From assembly GCA_028274465.1 (NCBI GenBank), contig CM051456.1, forward strand, positions 66,388,753-66,452,752: a DNA stretch of 64,000 nucleotides. Direction: 5' to 3'. Below are positions 34,534 through 46,965 of the stretch, piece after piece. The notes under the pieces were generated by a model, which saw only the letters and a program-made list of their open reading frames with translations, did no database searches and was not told the DNA's origin. The stretch comes from Plantago ovata. Its lineage: Eukaryota > Streptophyta > Magnoliopsida > Lamiales > Plantaginaceae. The position numbers and the translations under genes were made by a program. Each line of letters opens with the position of its first letter. Position 1 is the first letter of the stretch.

Positions 34534-34631
34534 AGGAGGTTCTTTAGCCTTCTGCACTGAACCTAGATCCCCTTAAGTGCTTTCCGTAAATCACTTTCAC
34601 TTGATCAGTTTGGTAGTGCTTTGCTGACAGG

Positions 34632-36152
34632 ATGTCTTTAGGAGATGCTCCTTTGCTGAAGCTGGAAAATTACGAGAAATGGCGAAACAACATGATGTTA
34701 CATCTTGAGGCCATTAGTGATGAGATGGTAACCGTCATTAATGATGGAACTATCAAGATCACTAAGATTGAAAGGAGTTTCCCTCACAAGACCACTGAAG
34801 CTGGGAAGGAAACCATCCTTGGCGAAACTTAAGATACTGTTGTGCCAAAACCAAGAGAGGAATGGACTTCTGACGAAGCTAAGAGATTCCGTCTTGATGG
34901 CCAAGCAAGAAATATCATCATCAGATCAACTCCGGATACCATACAGTGCAAACTGTGGGGTGCTAAGACTGCTAAGCAGGCTTGGAAAATGGTTCAAGAT
35001 CTTTGTGCTGGATCTGACAAGACCAAGGAAAACAAACTTGAAGTACTTAAGCTGAAGTTTCAAAACTTTAAGCAAGGTGCTAAAGAGTCACTGGAAGACT
35101 TGGACTTCAGATTCACGACTCTTGTTAGTGAAATGGCAGCGCTGGGTGTTGGAAATCTTTATTCAGATTCTGAGAAAGTGAAAACTATCATCAGAAGTTT
35201 GAATCAAGAATGGATCCATACTCAGAATTTCTATTATAATCAAGGAATGCCTGACATTACACCAACTGAGTTGTTCTCTCATCTTGCTACTGTCAATTAT
35301 GAGACAAAGCAAAGAGAAAATGTGTTTGCTGAAAAATCGCAAAACATTGCTCTTGCTGCAAAGCCGTCATCTTCTGAAAAGAAGAATGATAAAGAGCCTA
35401 CTGATGAAAATGCTTTAGTTGTTAAAAACATGAAGAAGTTCATCAGTAAGGAACTTGAAAGGCGAAAGGCAAAAGAGAAGCTGAAAAAGCATCTTGGTAA
35501 CAACTACCATAAGTACAAGAATGATACTAGCTCGCTGAACAAGCAAGCTCAGCAAGCTACATCATCAGAAGAACCAGGAGTTGGAAATGATCTATGTTTT
35601 TACTGCAAAAAGCCTGGACACTTCAAAGCTAATTGCCCTTTGCTGAAAGGCAAATCTGCTGAAAAGAAGAAGAAGTTCAAAAGAGCTTTCATTGCTGAAG
35701 AAAAGAAGAAGCTTCAAGCAAAAATCGATGCATTATGCATTGAGACAAGCTCCGAAGACAGTGAGGATGAAGGTTCAGACGCCGACGATGAAGAAGCCAC
35801 TCTAGACGTGGAGATTGGCAAAGAAGTGTGTGGAATAGCTATGGAAGCTTATCCAGATGTGTCGAACTACGAATTCTGCCTCATGGCCGGTCAGGTAAAT
35901 AATTCTACCTCTGACTCAGATTCAGAAAGTGAAGACGAGATTGACCTTGACAAGATTCATGGAGAAATCGAAAGATTTGAGAAAATTCTCAGCAAACAGC
36001 AAGAGAAACTTCAACTTGCTGAAACTCTGACCAAGCAAACTACTGAAAAGTACGTTTTGCTGAAGGAAGAGACAGAAGAAAAGGATGTTGAAATAAGGCG
36101 TCTTAAGAAGTTGATTGCTGAGGCTGCAGGGAAAATTCTCAAATGGCATTAG
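34632..36152 (+). pseudogene. gag, SIRE-like copy 2
   Basis: Starts MSLGDAPLLKLENYEKWRNN about 100 bp after the primer site. The N-terminal part is the copia gag domain (UBN2-type by memory). A CCHC zinc knuckle (CFYCKKPGHFKANC, about 35594-35637) binds RNA in this family. An acidic stretch (SEDSEDEGSDADDEE) and a coiled coil follow. It continues into the Lys-rich linker before the protease. Broken at about one place; otherwise open. Confidence 0.85.
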
Positions 36153-39100
36153 AATTGGAAGAATATCAATCCTCAATTCTAAAGTTACTTGCTGAAATCC
36201 AAGAAATGAAAAAGATGAAAATCAATTTCAAATCCTATGTGGAAGCAAGTAATACGCTGACTGGACTAAACTCTTATTTGAGAGATCCATCTAAGAAGGA
36301 AGGTTTAGGAGAAACGTTTGAAGGTGATAACGTAGAAATCTTGAGAAAAGATAAATCACCTATCTCCTTTGTACGTGCTACTGATAGTAATCCACCAGTG
36401 ATCTATCAGTTTGGTCAAACTAAGGTTGCTGAAACATGCAATCAAGTACCTATGACCATAAAGCCCGCTGTTGCTACTCAAAGTAGCAAGACTTTAAAAG
36501 GAAAACAGGTTGCTGAGAAGCAAACTGGAAAGAAAAAGAATTCCGTTAAGCATTCCGCCAAACAAGTTGCTGAAAAGCAAATTGTTAAGTCTAAAGGCAA
36601 GATTACCAAAAGTAATCAGAAGTCCTTTGCTGACAAACCTGAATCAAGTAAGGTTGCTGAAGCTAAAGCTCAGCATTCTCCAAAGAGTGGACTCGATTTC
36701 AAAACCAAGCAAAATCAACTATTTCATGAGTATAAGCAAAGTCAGCAAAGATACTTCAAAGAGATGAAGAAAACCAAGCCTAAGAGTTCTGAAAAGACTC
36801 CCAATGCTAGGACTAGAAGGAACATTGCTAGAAAAGAACTTACTGAAAAGTATGTTCAACAAAAAGGTCAACAGAGCAAGACACCACATCAGAAAGTGGA
36901 TTTGACCAGCACAAGTCAAAAGTCTTTCAGCTCAAAACCTCCTAGTTCCTCAGCAAGTAGAAAACAAGTCAAAGTTGAAAAACTTCAGACTTCGGTTTCC
37001 ACTGGACGCATTCTTGAACATGTTAATGGACATCCATCATTGGATAATTAACTTGTTTGCTCTTGATTGTGCAGACTACAGCCACGGAGACAAACGATGC
37101 AATCTGGCACTTTGATAGTGGTTGTGGAAAGCACATGACGGGCAACAAGAATAACCTTATAAACTTAAGACGGTGGTCTAAAGGTCCAACAATAAGGTTT
37201 GCTGGTGGAGGCTCCGGATCTACAAAAGGCTATGGTGATGTGAAGTTGGGATGCATAACCATTTCTGGAGTACTTTATGTCAAAAATCTTAAGTTTAACC
37301 TTTTCAGCATGAGTCAATTTGCTGACAAAGGATACTTCATCGAAATTAAAAGTGATGAATGTAAACTTGTAGATTTTGAGACTAAAAAGGTTATAATGAT
37401 TGCAAGAAGATCAGGAGGCTTGTACACCGTTGATTGGTCTTCAGCAAACGTTGAAAAATGCCTTGTCTCAGATCATGATTGCCTTGCTGAAAAAGCATGG
37501 TTATGGCATAAACGAACAAGTCATCTAAACTTCAAGACGCTGAATAAGCTGTCTAAAAAGGCACTTGTAGTTGGATTACCTAGGGTTACTTTTAAGAAGG
37601 ATGGTGTTTGCAATGCATGTCAGCAAGGAAAGCAAACCAAATCTTCTTTCAAGAACAAGGCAGTACCGTCCACTACAAAACCTTTACAACTCTTACACAT
37701 GGACTTGTTTGAATCTTCTTCAACAAGCTATGCTGGTAAGAAGTATGGTCTAGTCGTGGTAGATGACTATTCAAGATTCACTTGTGTAGTATTCATCAAG
37801 CACAGATCTGAAACCAAGACTGAAATACCTATCTTGCTGAATAAGCTTGAAGTCATGAAAAATGACAAGGTAAGAGTCATAAGGACAGACCATGGTACTG
37901 AGTTTGTAAACCAGTACATAACTGAATATTGTACCTCCAAAGGTATTCAACATCAGTTATCCTCAGTAAGGACACCACAGCAAAATGGTGTTGCTGAACG
38001 GAAAAATCGTACCCTGAAAGAAGCCGCAAGAACAATGCTTGCTGACACTGAAATAAGTGAGGCTTACTGGGTTGAAGCGATTAATACCGCCTGCTATACT
38101 CAGAATAGATGTTTGATTACTAAGGAATACAACAAAACTCCTTATGAATTGTTTGTTGGAAGACCTCCTAACATCACTCATCTAAGAGTATTTGGTTGCA
38201 AGTGTTTCGTTCTTAACAATGGTAGAGAATACCTAAGACCATTTCAACCAAAGGCAGACGAAGCGATATTTCTTGGCTACTCCTTGCATAGTAAAGCTTA
38301 CAGAGTTTACAACAAAAAGGCACAAAAGATTGAAGAATCTGTGCATGTTGTATTCTACGAAAAGTCACAAGGTGTGCCTGCTGAAGAAGAAATATCAGAA
38401 TGTATGAAAAAGCTAATCATACATGAGCAAAGAACTGAATCTGATGCTAGGCAAATCAAGTCAATTGAACTAAATGATGATTCTGACAATGATTCTCCTC
38501 CCCCGAGTCATGACAAGATAAATATAGTTCACGACAAAGAATTTCCAGCAAAAGATGCGGTTGCTCCGGAAGTTGCGGAAATTACGCAATCTCCAGTGCC
38601 TGCTGATGAAGTACCTCAACCCAGCAATGCTGAGCAAGCAGTTGCTGACGATCAAATCTCAGCAGAGACACAAATTCCCAGTACTACTGAACAAGTACAT
38701 ACCGAAGAGTCACATGCTGATGAGCAAACATATCCTGATCCAACAAACAGGAAACCTGTTAATAAATGGATTAGAGATCATCCCTCTGCGAATATGATTG
38801 GTGATATTAATAAACGCCAAGTGACTAGATCCAAAGCTACTCAAGGACTTGCTGAAGAAGCAACTGTCGTAGAAGTAGAATCTTTATTCTCTTGCTTTGT
38901 TTCAGAAATTGAACCTAAAACCATAGAAGAAGCTTTGAAGCATTCTGAATGGATAAAGGCAATGCAAGAAGAATTGGATCAATTTGAAAGAAACAAAGTC
39001 TGGAAACTTGTGCCACTTGCTGAAAATAAGAACATATTGGTACAAAGTGGGTGTTCAGAAACAAGCTGAGCGAGTCTGGTGAAGTAACAAGAAACAAAGC

Positions 39101-40439
39101 ACGCTTAGTTGCTCAAGGTTACTGTCAGACTAAAGGATTGGACTATGATGAGTCTTACGCTCCAGTTGCAAGATTGGATGCAATTAGGCTTTTCTTGGCC
39201 TTTGCTGCTCACAATGACTTCATTGTTTACCAAATGGATGTTAAGAGTGCATTCTTAAATGGTGAACTTGCTGAAGAAGTCTACCTAGAACAACCCCCTG
39301 GCTTTGAACTTTCCTAAGAAACCAAGATGGTATATAAGCTTCAGAAAGCTGTATATGGTCTAAAGCAAGCACCAAGAGCATGGTATGATACCTTAGCTAA
39401 GTTCTTGCTGGAAAATGGTTTCAAGAAAGGTGAAGTTGACAAACTCTTTTTACCATGAACCATGATGGTAAATTAATCTTAGTTCAAATTTATGTGGATG
39501 ACATAATTTTTGGATCTAAGGACAAGCAACTTTGTGATGATTTTGCCAAACTCATGACTAATAAGTTTGAAATGATTATGATGGGAAAATTGAATTATTT
39601 CCTAGGGTTGCAAGTCAAGCAACTCAAAGATGGAATATTCATAAATCAAGCAAAGTATGCGAAAGAAATGCTCATAAAGTTTAGGATCAAAGAGGATGAA
39701 AAAACTGAAAAGATCCCTATGAGTGTTGGTACCAAATTGGGCTATACTAAAGAGGACAAAAGTGTTGAAGAACACAAGTATAGGAAGCTCATTGGTTCCT
39801 TGTTGTATTTAACAGCAAGTAGACCTGACATTCAGTATGCTGTTTGTGTGTGTGCAAGATTCCAATCGGATCCAAGAGAATCACACTACAAAAAGGCAAT
39901 TAAATACTGAAATATGTTAAAGGTACAGTCAATGTTGGATTATGGTATCCAAAAGATCTGGACTTGAATTGGTTGGCTATTCTGATGCTGATCATGGTTG
40001 ATCAACTCTTGATACAAAAAGTACCTCTGGAACTTGTCAGTTTTTGGGTACTAGATTAATATCATGGTTCAGCAAGAAGCAAACGTGTGTCGCCAATTCA
40101 TCTACTGAATATGAATACATTACAGCTGGTTGTTGCATAGCTCAAATCCTATGGATTCAGCAACAATTAAGAGATTATGGTATTTCTGAAAAGAAAACAC
40201 CAATCTTTTGTGATAATACAAGTGCTATTGCAATTACGCAAAATCCTAAGTTTCACTCTAGGACTAAGCACATTGATATTAGACATCATTTCATTAGAGA
40301 TCATGTGGAAAAGGGTGATATTGATGTTGTGAAAGTAGGTACTGAAGATCAGCTTGCTGACATCTTTACCAAGCCCCTACCGGATAATAAGTTCGCAATG
40401 CTAAGGTATAACCTTGGATTGATTGAACTACCTCAATAA
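36143..40439 (+). pseudogene. SIRE-like copy 2 pol: protease, integrase, RT, RNase H
   Basis: Lys/Ser-rich linker, then protease (HFDSGCGKHMTG, about 37100), GAG-pre-integrase region (CNACQQGKQTKSSFK), integrase DDE core (about 37690-38060, HMDLF, IRTDHGTEFVN, GVAERKNRTLKEAAR), reverse transcriptase (about 38950-39800, [11 protein letters not shown]) and RNase H (about 39850-40300, CDNTSAIAI). The region is open for long distances from protease through integrase and broken in a few places in the RT-RNase H part. Its very high similarity to copies 1 and 3 shows one recently active family. Confidence 0.9.
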
Positions 40440-40457
40440 AGGATACACTTGGCAGTA

Positions 40458-40817
40458 TGCTGAAACAGGTATTCAGCAAGCCAAAGTATTCCTGTCCAAA
40501 AGACCAAATCACTGATTTCTTCTAAGAAATGATAAGTCACAACATGATTGCTGAAACAGGCATTCAGCAAGTAATTCCTTCAGAAAAGGTATTTGTTTGG
40601 AAACTTGATCATTTGCTGAGACAGGCACTCAGTAAGTGAAAGAACTTAAGGATTGCTGAGACGGGTACTCAGACAATCAAAAGATACTGAAACAGGTATT
40701 CAAGTATCAAAGGAATTTCTGAAACGGGAACTTAGAAAAAGAGCAAAGCTCATCTCTCAGATTTTACCAAAGGATGTCTCAAATACAAAAGAATTTACTG
40801 ATACGGGAAATCAGAAA
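40458..40817 (+). repeat. Hairpin array between pol and third ORF, copy 2
   Basis: Seven units at about 40458, 40548, 40613, 40651, 40683, 40716 and 40795. Outer stems include TTGCTGA/TCAGCAA, GATTGCTGA/TCAG-A-CAATC and GATACT/AGTATC around the shared loop GARACRGGNAYTC. Stem changes are mostly paired changes. TAAGGGGGAAC follows near 40852. Confidence 0.8.
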
Positions 40818-41198
40818 TCTTTTAAACTTAGAAAATATGAGATATCTAAGTAAGGGGGAACTTTCAGCAAGTATCTAGATTGTTAATTCAAACTCGCTGA
40901 AAAGATTCTTGTCTATTTCAGCAAGCAATCTATCCCTTATTACTCGGTAAAATCAATTTGTGACGTTAAGCTGGCACAGATAAACTCGCAATAAATCATG
41001 ACATGAAATTCAATCGTGGCCATTGATTAAAAGGAGTTATTAATCTAACGGCTAAAAAACAAAGAGAGAGAGTGCTCTGACGGTTTTAGTTAGTGGGCCA
41101 CTACGCATTCAATGCAAAGGCTCCACTATCTCCAGTGTTTCTCTGTTTTACCCTTGCTGAGAGCTCAAATCGATTGAGTTTCTCACACACCAGAGACA

Positions 41199-41207
41199 CT
41201 ATATAAA
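41199..41207 (+). promoter_or_regulatory. TATA box of the third ORF, SIRE-like copy 2
   Basis: CTATATAAA in the same place as in copy 1, about 135 bp before the ATG. The upstream GTTAGTGG...CCACTA inverted repeat is also kept. Confidence 0.6.
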
Positions 41208-41342
41208 GAAGGAGTTAGAGAAATGACAAAATTCTTTAACTTACATTTCCTTTCTCTGCAATTTCTAGCCTGAAACTACTGTACCTCCGGTCAAAAAGCA
41301 AACTATCTCTTTTCGTACAATCTTTCTTGCTCTATATAAGAA

Positions 41343-42644
41343 ATGGCTCCCAAGAGACAGTTATCAAAGTCCTCAAAATCGTCAAAGGTTGATAGTGCTG
41401 AAACACGCACTACTCTGGTGACTGCTCCGGTGACTTCTCTGGCCCCAGACACAACGAAAGTTGTGTTGAAAAACGACCGAATCACTATAAAACCTATGCC
41501 TCCGTCATATCTTGACACTGCAAAGTGTGAGATGTTGATGCAATGGGGAGGGTTTGCAAAGAAAAGTACATTCGGTACTTTTATGAACAAGAACTTGATG
41601 ACCAAACTGAAGAGGCGCTTGAGTTCATCAAGCAGCAAGGCCTCATGAACTTTATCTCTGCTCGCACTAAGCAAGTGAGCATGATTGATACCATGGAATT
41701 CTACAACAATGCAGAAATCCAGTCCCTTACAGACAGTAATGGAGTCACTGAAAAAGTGATCCTTACTTATGTTCAGAACACGCAAATCGTCCTGAAATGG
41801 ACTGATTTAGCGGAGATTTTTCAGATTCCAACCACTGGAACTGAAGATGACGTCACTGCTTCTGACGAAGAAATTGAAGCTTTCTACAGTGACGTCAGAA
41901 ATGCAAAGATGAAGAAAGGCGAGATAGCTCCCGTGACTTGGACAAAGCACGTTAAGAGAAAGCATCTCTGCCATTCACTTGGTCTAGTAGCTCTGCTACT
42001 GATTAAAGTTCTTGACTCCCAAGTTGGAGGAATTGACCAAGTAGGCCTGAGAAGATGGCCATTGCTGATGCATATCTATGAAAATAAATCGGAACTTAAC
42101 TGGGCTAAGTACATTTTCAACAGGCTTGTTGATTGTGTTACTAAGTTTAAGGTAAAGGTAGAAGACAACAAGGTCTCACCTTCCTTTCCAGTTATGTATG
42201 GAATCAAGATATGCTATATCCTTGAACATTTCAGGATTCAGCTAAGAAACCCATTGCCAATCAGAAATCTGTGTGCAATGTGGGAAGATCTTTCTACAAG
42301 CAGAATGTACCTAAGATTGCTGGAAAGAAACCAAGAAGACAACAACTGCAAATGTTGTCAGCACAAGCCAGCAAGAAAGGTATACAACAGCTGCAGATGT
42401 TACCACTCAGCAACTTAGAGATGAAACTGCTGTTGGTGGTGGTAACACAAATGAAACTGTTGTAGAAAATCAACAAGGTACGTGTACAAAACCAGCGTTG
42501 CTGAAAATGCAACAATAGATGACTCTGGGAAACTGGAGAAATCTAAAAAGAAAAAAGAGGAAAGCTGATGATGACACTCAGACTGCAGCGTCATCAGCAA
42601 ATCCCGTACTAAGAGGAAACGACAAGTACACAAAAAAGAAAGAC
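41343..42644 (+). pseudogene. SIRE-like third ORF, copy 2 (cut by assembly gap)
   Basis: Starts MAPKRQLSKSSKSSKVD, collinear with copy 1, including the conserved KHLCHSLGLVALLLIKVLDS part. No signal peptide or membrane segment is visible. The remainder is hidden by the run of Ns. Broken in a few places. Confidence 0.75.
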
Positions 42645-42744
42645 NNNNNNNNNNNNNNNNNNNNNNNNNNNNNNNNNNNNNNNNNNNNNNNNNNNNNNNN
42701 NNNNNNNNNNNNNNNNNNNNNNNNNNNNNNNNNNNNNNNNNNNN
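42645..42744. other. Assembly gap, 100 Ns
   Basis: Exactly 100 N, the usual placeholder for a gap of unknown size. A copia third ORF lies on the left and an Athila-like 3' UTR on the right, so the join is not evidence of adjacency. Confidence 0.99.
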
Positions 42745-43330
42745 AAGAATAGGTTATAACAAAGGATACACAACCTCACACTACCCCTTCCTAGGCATTT
42801 ATCAATCTCAAAGCAATGGTGAAGACTTGTTGCCTCTTAGGTACATAATTACTCGGGAAACAACCATAACCCTAACAAGCATCATCCTATTATAAGGCCT
42901 TCGTGACCGCAGTAGAGAAACACCACTAAGTGATGTCGAGACTACCATGCTTAACTAAGTGCAATACATAAATATGACAAGCCAAGCGAGAAAAACTCAA
43001 AAACAATTCATAGAGATGAAGCATCGATGTATTTGACATATCTGTTGATCTACCCAATAAAAAGCTTTTAAAAAATCGGCAATAAACTCCATATAAAACA
43101 GTGCAAGACTATCCTAGATAGAAGTAGTGAATGCAAACCTAAAAAATAAGAAATAAACGTGCAAATCAAAAAAATTCACAGGAGTTTTTCACAAGCAATA
43201 TAACCAAGAGAACCAGCACTCCTCCTCCCCAAACCTGAAGACGTCGCTCGTCACGAACGTCGCCGAAAGTGGATCCAGTGAGAGCTATGCTTGTAATAAG
43301 TGATCCTATAATATCATCAAACTCGTGAGA
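42745..43330 (-). other. 3' UTR part of the A1 element
   Basis: No genes. It contains the right half of an AACCTATTC/GAATAGGTT hairpin at the gap edge, the CCTAGGCATTT block shared by all Athila-like 3' UTRs here, and a C-rich run with GACGTC/GAACGTCG repeats at about 43220-43265. Confidence 0.7.
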
Positions 43331-43365
43331 TAATGTCTAAAGCGTAAAGAAAGCGATAAAATCTC

Positions 43366-43379
43366 CGGGTTGCCTCCCA
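43366..43379 (-). repeat. Post-gag hairpin of the A1 element
   Basis: CGGG-TTGCCT-CCC(A), the inverse of the element at 6997-7010. It lies about 80 bp past the end of the gag-protease homology. Confidence 0.55.
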
Positions 43380-43459
43380 GGACAAGTCCATTGTTTAAAG
43401 TCTTTGACTCGACTCCTGTCCGCGCTATTTCTTCTTTTTGCGGGTACTAGACTTCCTCT

Positions 43460-45537
43460 TCATTCGATCTCCTCCGCATGCCACGAACCTGAATAAAAAG
43501 AATATAGGCTGCAAGACCACAGTAGTGAGTAGTAAAGAAATACAGGCGGTTCAGGTGGATCAGGTAAGGCTTTGCAACACGTGTTGCTTGCCATCCACTT
43601 CAATAGTGCAAGTTCTTTGTAGATGTCCATCACGGAGCGTAGTTTAGTCAAGAACGTTTGCCCTAAGAGTATGACATCCCCCGTTCCAGGTGCAGATGCC
43701 GGCATAACTACAAAATTGGTGTATATAGATGCTTCACCAATCTTGACCAACACATTTTTTCACAACGCCCTCGGTCTCATAAAGGATCCATCCGCCAGTT
43801 GCACAATAGCCCTTTGCTCAGATATTTTCCAAGGTTCTCTTTTCAAACACATTCAAAGGATTATGTTTGAGTAGGATCCCGTGTCTAGTGTGCACGGACA
43901 TCTTCAAGCTCACCAATCCCTACCTTAACATCGAAACTTTTAGGGAGTGGTTCGGATCCTCTTGCTCTCATCACTTGCGTCAGACCAAGTCCTTCTCTTC
44001 TTCCTCAGCCTGTAGAAGTTCTTCCTTCATGCAACACTCCACCTAACAACCTTCCTGATGGTGATTCGTCAGGTACATCACCAGCCAATGTAATGGCATT
44101 CGACTTCACAGTGTTGCTAGGCAGTTTGCCTTGTTCCCTACTTGCTCCTCGGTCGATCAACTCTTGCATCTTTTGATGGGCAAGCCTAGTGCTCTCTTCC
44201 AACCTATCAAGCCTTGCCTAGTCTTCTCGAATCTTCTTCATAACGTTTGAGAAAACTTTGTGTGTGATCAACCATCTTCTGCAAGTTCTCCATCAGTTGG
44301 CCACTTCGACTTCGGTGGCTCTTTCGGAGCGGGTTTTCGCAGTGGTCGTACCATAGTTCAGCCACTACTACGGTCTTGGTGTAGGTCCATAAGTTGGTTA
44401 GCCGGTGCATATCCTTGATTTTACGGTATCCTCTTCTCCAAAATCCACCTCGAGGATCCTACCGTCTGTGTCGTAGCTACTTCTTGAGTGCCAAAACCCT
44501 AGCAAGGCTTGCCCAGCCAAATCATATGCCAGCTCCGATCTACACATATGAGCCCCATGCCCATAGTTCTTGCATATTCGGCATACTTCGTTCGAAACAG
44601 TTGTTCCGGTGGCGCTCTTGAGGACTTGCTTCAATTCGTTGGTAAAGCACTCGAATTGCTCCCCCTTCCCCTGTACATAGGGGCTTCTTGAGTCGGTGGA
44701 GCTTCAGGTCCACGTCTCCTAACCATTGCTCTTGGGTCCTTGAACTGCGAACCCTTAGCAAGCGTTTCGAAAACAGCCCAGACGGCTTCTGCGGTTTCCT
44801 CCCAAATATTGCCTCGGCATTGGAAATCCACCACTTGTTGGTTCTCGAAGGTTAGTCCATTGTAGAAGTGTTGGACTAAGTCAGAAAGTTCAAACCATGG
44901 TGAGGGCACTTGTTCGTGAGATCTTGGAACCTCTCGAACGCGGTGTAGATGGTCTCATCATAGTCCTGCTTGAATCCAGTGATTTGCGCCTTAAGCGCGG
45001 TAGTCAGAGTGTGAGGAAGTATTTCTCCATGAAAGCTGAAAAAACCTTTTCCAAGTGTCCAGCGAGCCTGCTGGAAGAGAACTCAGCCATGACTTTGCTC
45101 TGTCGCCAAGTCCCATAGCAAAACCTTCATCCTCAACTCATCCGTTGTTATGTCAGCTCCGGGTCGTGGGAGTTGGTTGACGAAATCATCGATATCGTGC
45201 AAGTACCCCCATCACATCTTCCCTTGATAAGCCATAGAACCTCGGAAGTTGTTGGAATGCGTGGTTCTTGATCTCCAGATCTCGGGTTGCAGACGAAAGT
45301 ACTATCGCTGGTCCCCTCATACGATCCTTGGTGGGTTGTACCCATGCCTTTCAGTGGTCTAGCTTCTGCCATTCCGTCGATTTCCTTGAAGAGACTAAGT
45401 AGAGATTCAGAGAAATCGGTTTCCTCTATTTCCTCTAGTGCGCGCCTTTCAAGTAGTCGCCTTCTTTGGTGGTAGACTCTGTCGATCTCAGCAATTGAAT
45501 TAGCAAGCGGTGTTCCTGCAGAACGTGTATGCGGCAT
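43460..45537 (-). pseudogene. gag-protease of A1 element
   Basis: Starts MPHTRSAGTPLANSIAEIDR, homologous to the start of the open family B gag-protease (MPRTRTGG...). A zinc knuckle CRICKNYGHGAHMC lies near 44560-44600, and a protease-end block (NFVVMPASAPGTGDVILLGQ) near 43700. Gag forms particles and the protease processes them in this family. Heavily broken. Confidence 0.8.
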
Positions 45538-45685
45538 ACACTATCTGTGACAGACTAGGAAAACTGATTAGAGACAAACTAGGAAAGCAGTATCAGAGAG
45601 AGATTAAAAAAGGAAAACTAAACTAATAGAATTAGGAATCTAAAGCTGTAAATATAAACAAATTAAACAGAAAAAAGGAGTATAG

Positions 45686-45703
45686 TCCCCTGCAGCGGCG
45701 CCA
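45686..45703 (-). promoter_or_regulatory. Primer-binding site, tRNA-Asp type (A1)
   Basis: Minus strand TGGCGCCGCTGCAGGGGA, three bases from the LTR edge. Athila-type. Confidence 0.85.
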
Positions 45704-45706
45704 ATT

Positions 45707-46965
45707 TGATGAACGTGTCACATTCAGTCAAATAAATTTGTAATTAGCCAAAGGCAATCCACAACTACAACGAAAACCGTAGTGTAGCAGTAGAATGACT
45801 CGAGTGTCGTTCTCTCAGGACTATACTAGCATTATCAAATCTAATTAAGAATATAAAAACAGCAGACAGAAAGCAATAGGGGGTTTCTAGCAGATAATGG
45901 AGATTGGTGATAGTATGGTCCTTCTTAACATAATGGGTCGATAATCATGCATAAATTCCTCGGTCTTGCATAGAGATCTTTGAATCAATCTAGTGTCCTG
46001 TTGCAAGTATTAAGCACTACGAAGATAATTTGGTCTGACTAGTCAATCGTGATTGTCCTAATGTGTTCCGTAATTATTCAACACTACGAAGATAATTGGT
46101 CTGATGGTCGACTAGTGTCCAATTGTGCATAATGATCAATACAACATACGAGAATTTTGGTTACAACTGATCAACGAAATAAAGCAATGACACGGAGTAT
46201 AATGCGCGATATAGCCATTAGCATGATTATCTTCCCTCGCTAAGAATTCACATACTACCACCAACGATAAGTTTAGCTACTCATAATAGGCATGCAATCA
46301 ATAGAAATCATAGAAGAAAACATATTGAAAGAAGATAAAATAAGTAGATAAAAACTGTAAGATACAAAGTTACCGAAGGTTGTCAATCTCCGGATGATTG
46401 TGATCCTACGCGCTCCAATCTGCTATGAAAAAGTATCCCCTAAGCTACGGAACTCCCAGGACAGGCCCCGGGAAGTCCCTACCTAAAACTATAGAGAGAG
46501 GTGAGAAAGTAGGCTTGGAAAGATCTGATTTTCGGAGAGAAACTGAGCATTATATATAGGCCCGAAAAAACTCCGGGGCGGTTCGCCCCGTGCTGCGGCG
46601 GTTCGCCCCCCAGTAATTTCGTGGAATTTCCGCATTTTCGACGCGGTTTTGGATTTCTTCACCTTTTCGGACTCGGTTTATGACTTCTAGTAGCTTTCTA
46701 ACCTCCAGATTCGGCCCCTAGACTCCAAATCCTATACGGAAACCTTCAGATACTCCAAATAGGCTTCTGGAACACCAATTCCTTGTCAACTTCAATATAA
46801 TTGCCCAGAAATCTCCGAATTTCAACCAAAACCTGTAAAATAAAATCTAAAGGGAAACGTGACACTATTCTAATAAAATGCACTAAAATATAGCTAAATT
46901 AACATAGAAGATAGCTAAAATAGGTGAAAAAGACTCGAATGAAAGTGTAAAATACACATTCATCA
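45707..46965 (-). repeat. 5' LTR of A1 element
   Basis: 1259 bp, same family as 10353-11614. TATA-like run near 46550-46559 and two palindromes GGGGCGG-TTCGCCCC type at about 46574-46611, upstream in element orientation. Confidence 0.9.

Larger units (their letters stand above)
32908..42644 (+). mobile_element. Ty1/copia SIRE/Maximus-like element, copy 2
   Basis: Same family and order as copy 1: 5' LTR, tRNA-iMet site, gag with zinc knuckle, pol, hairpin array, internal TATA, third ORF. It is inserted within the 3' LTR of copy 1; the bases before it (GTGTT) are the expected target duplication. The right part is lost in the assembly gap. Better preserved than copy 1, with a handful of breaks in the visible coding regions. 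Confidence 0.9.
42745..46965 (-). mobile_element. Athila-like element family A1, minus strand, 5' part
   Basis: 5' LTR at 45707-46965, tRNA-Asp-type primer site, broken gag-protease, post-gag hairpin, then 3' UTR that runs into the gap. There is no reverse transcriptase or integrase between gag-protease and 3' UTR, so this is a non-autonomous organisation. Many breaks; old. Confidence 0.85.
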
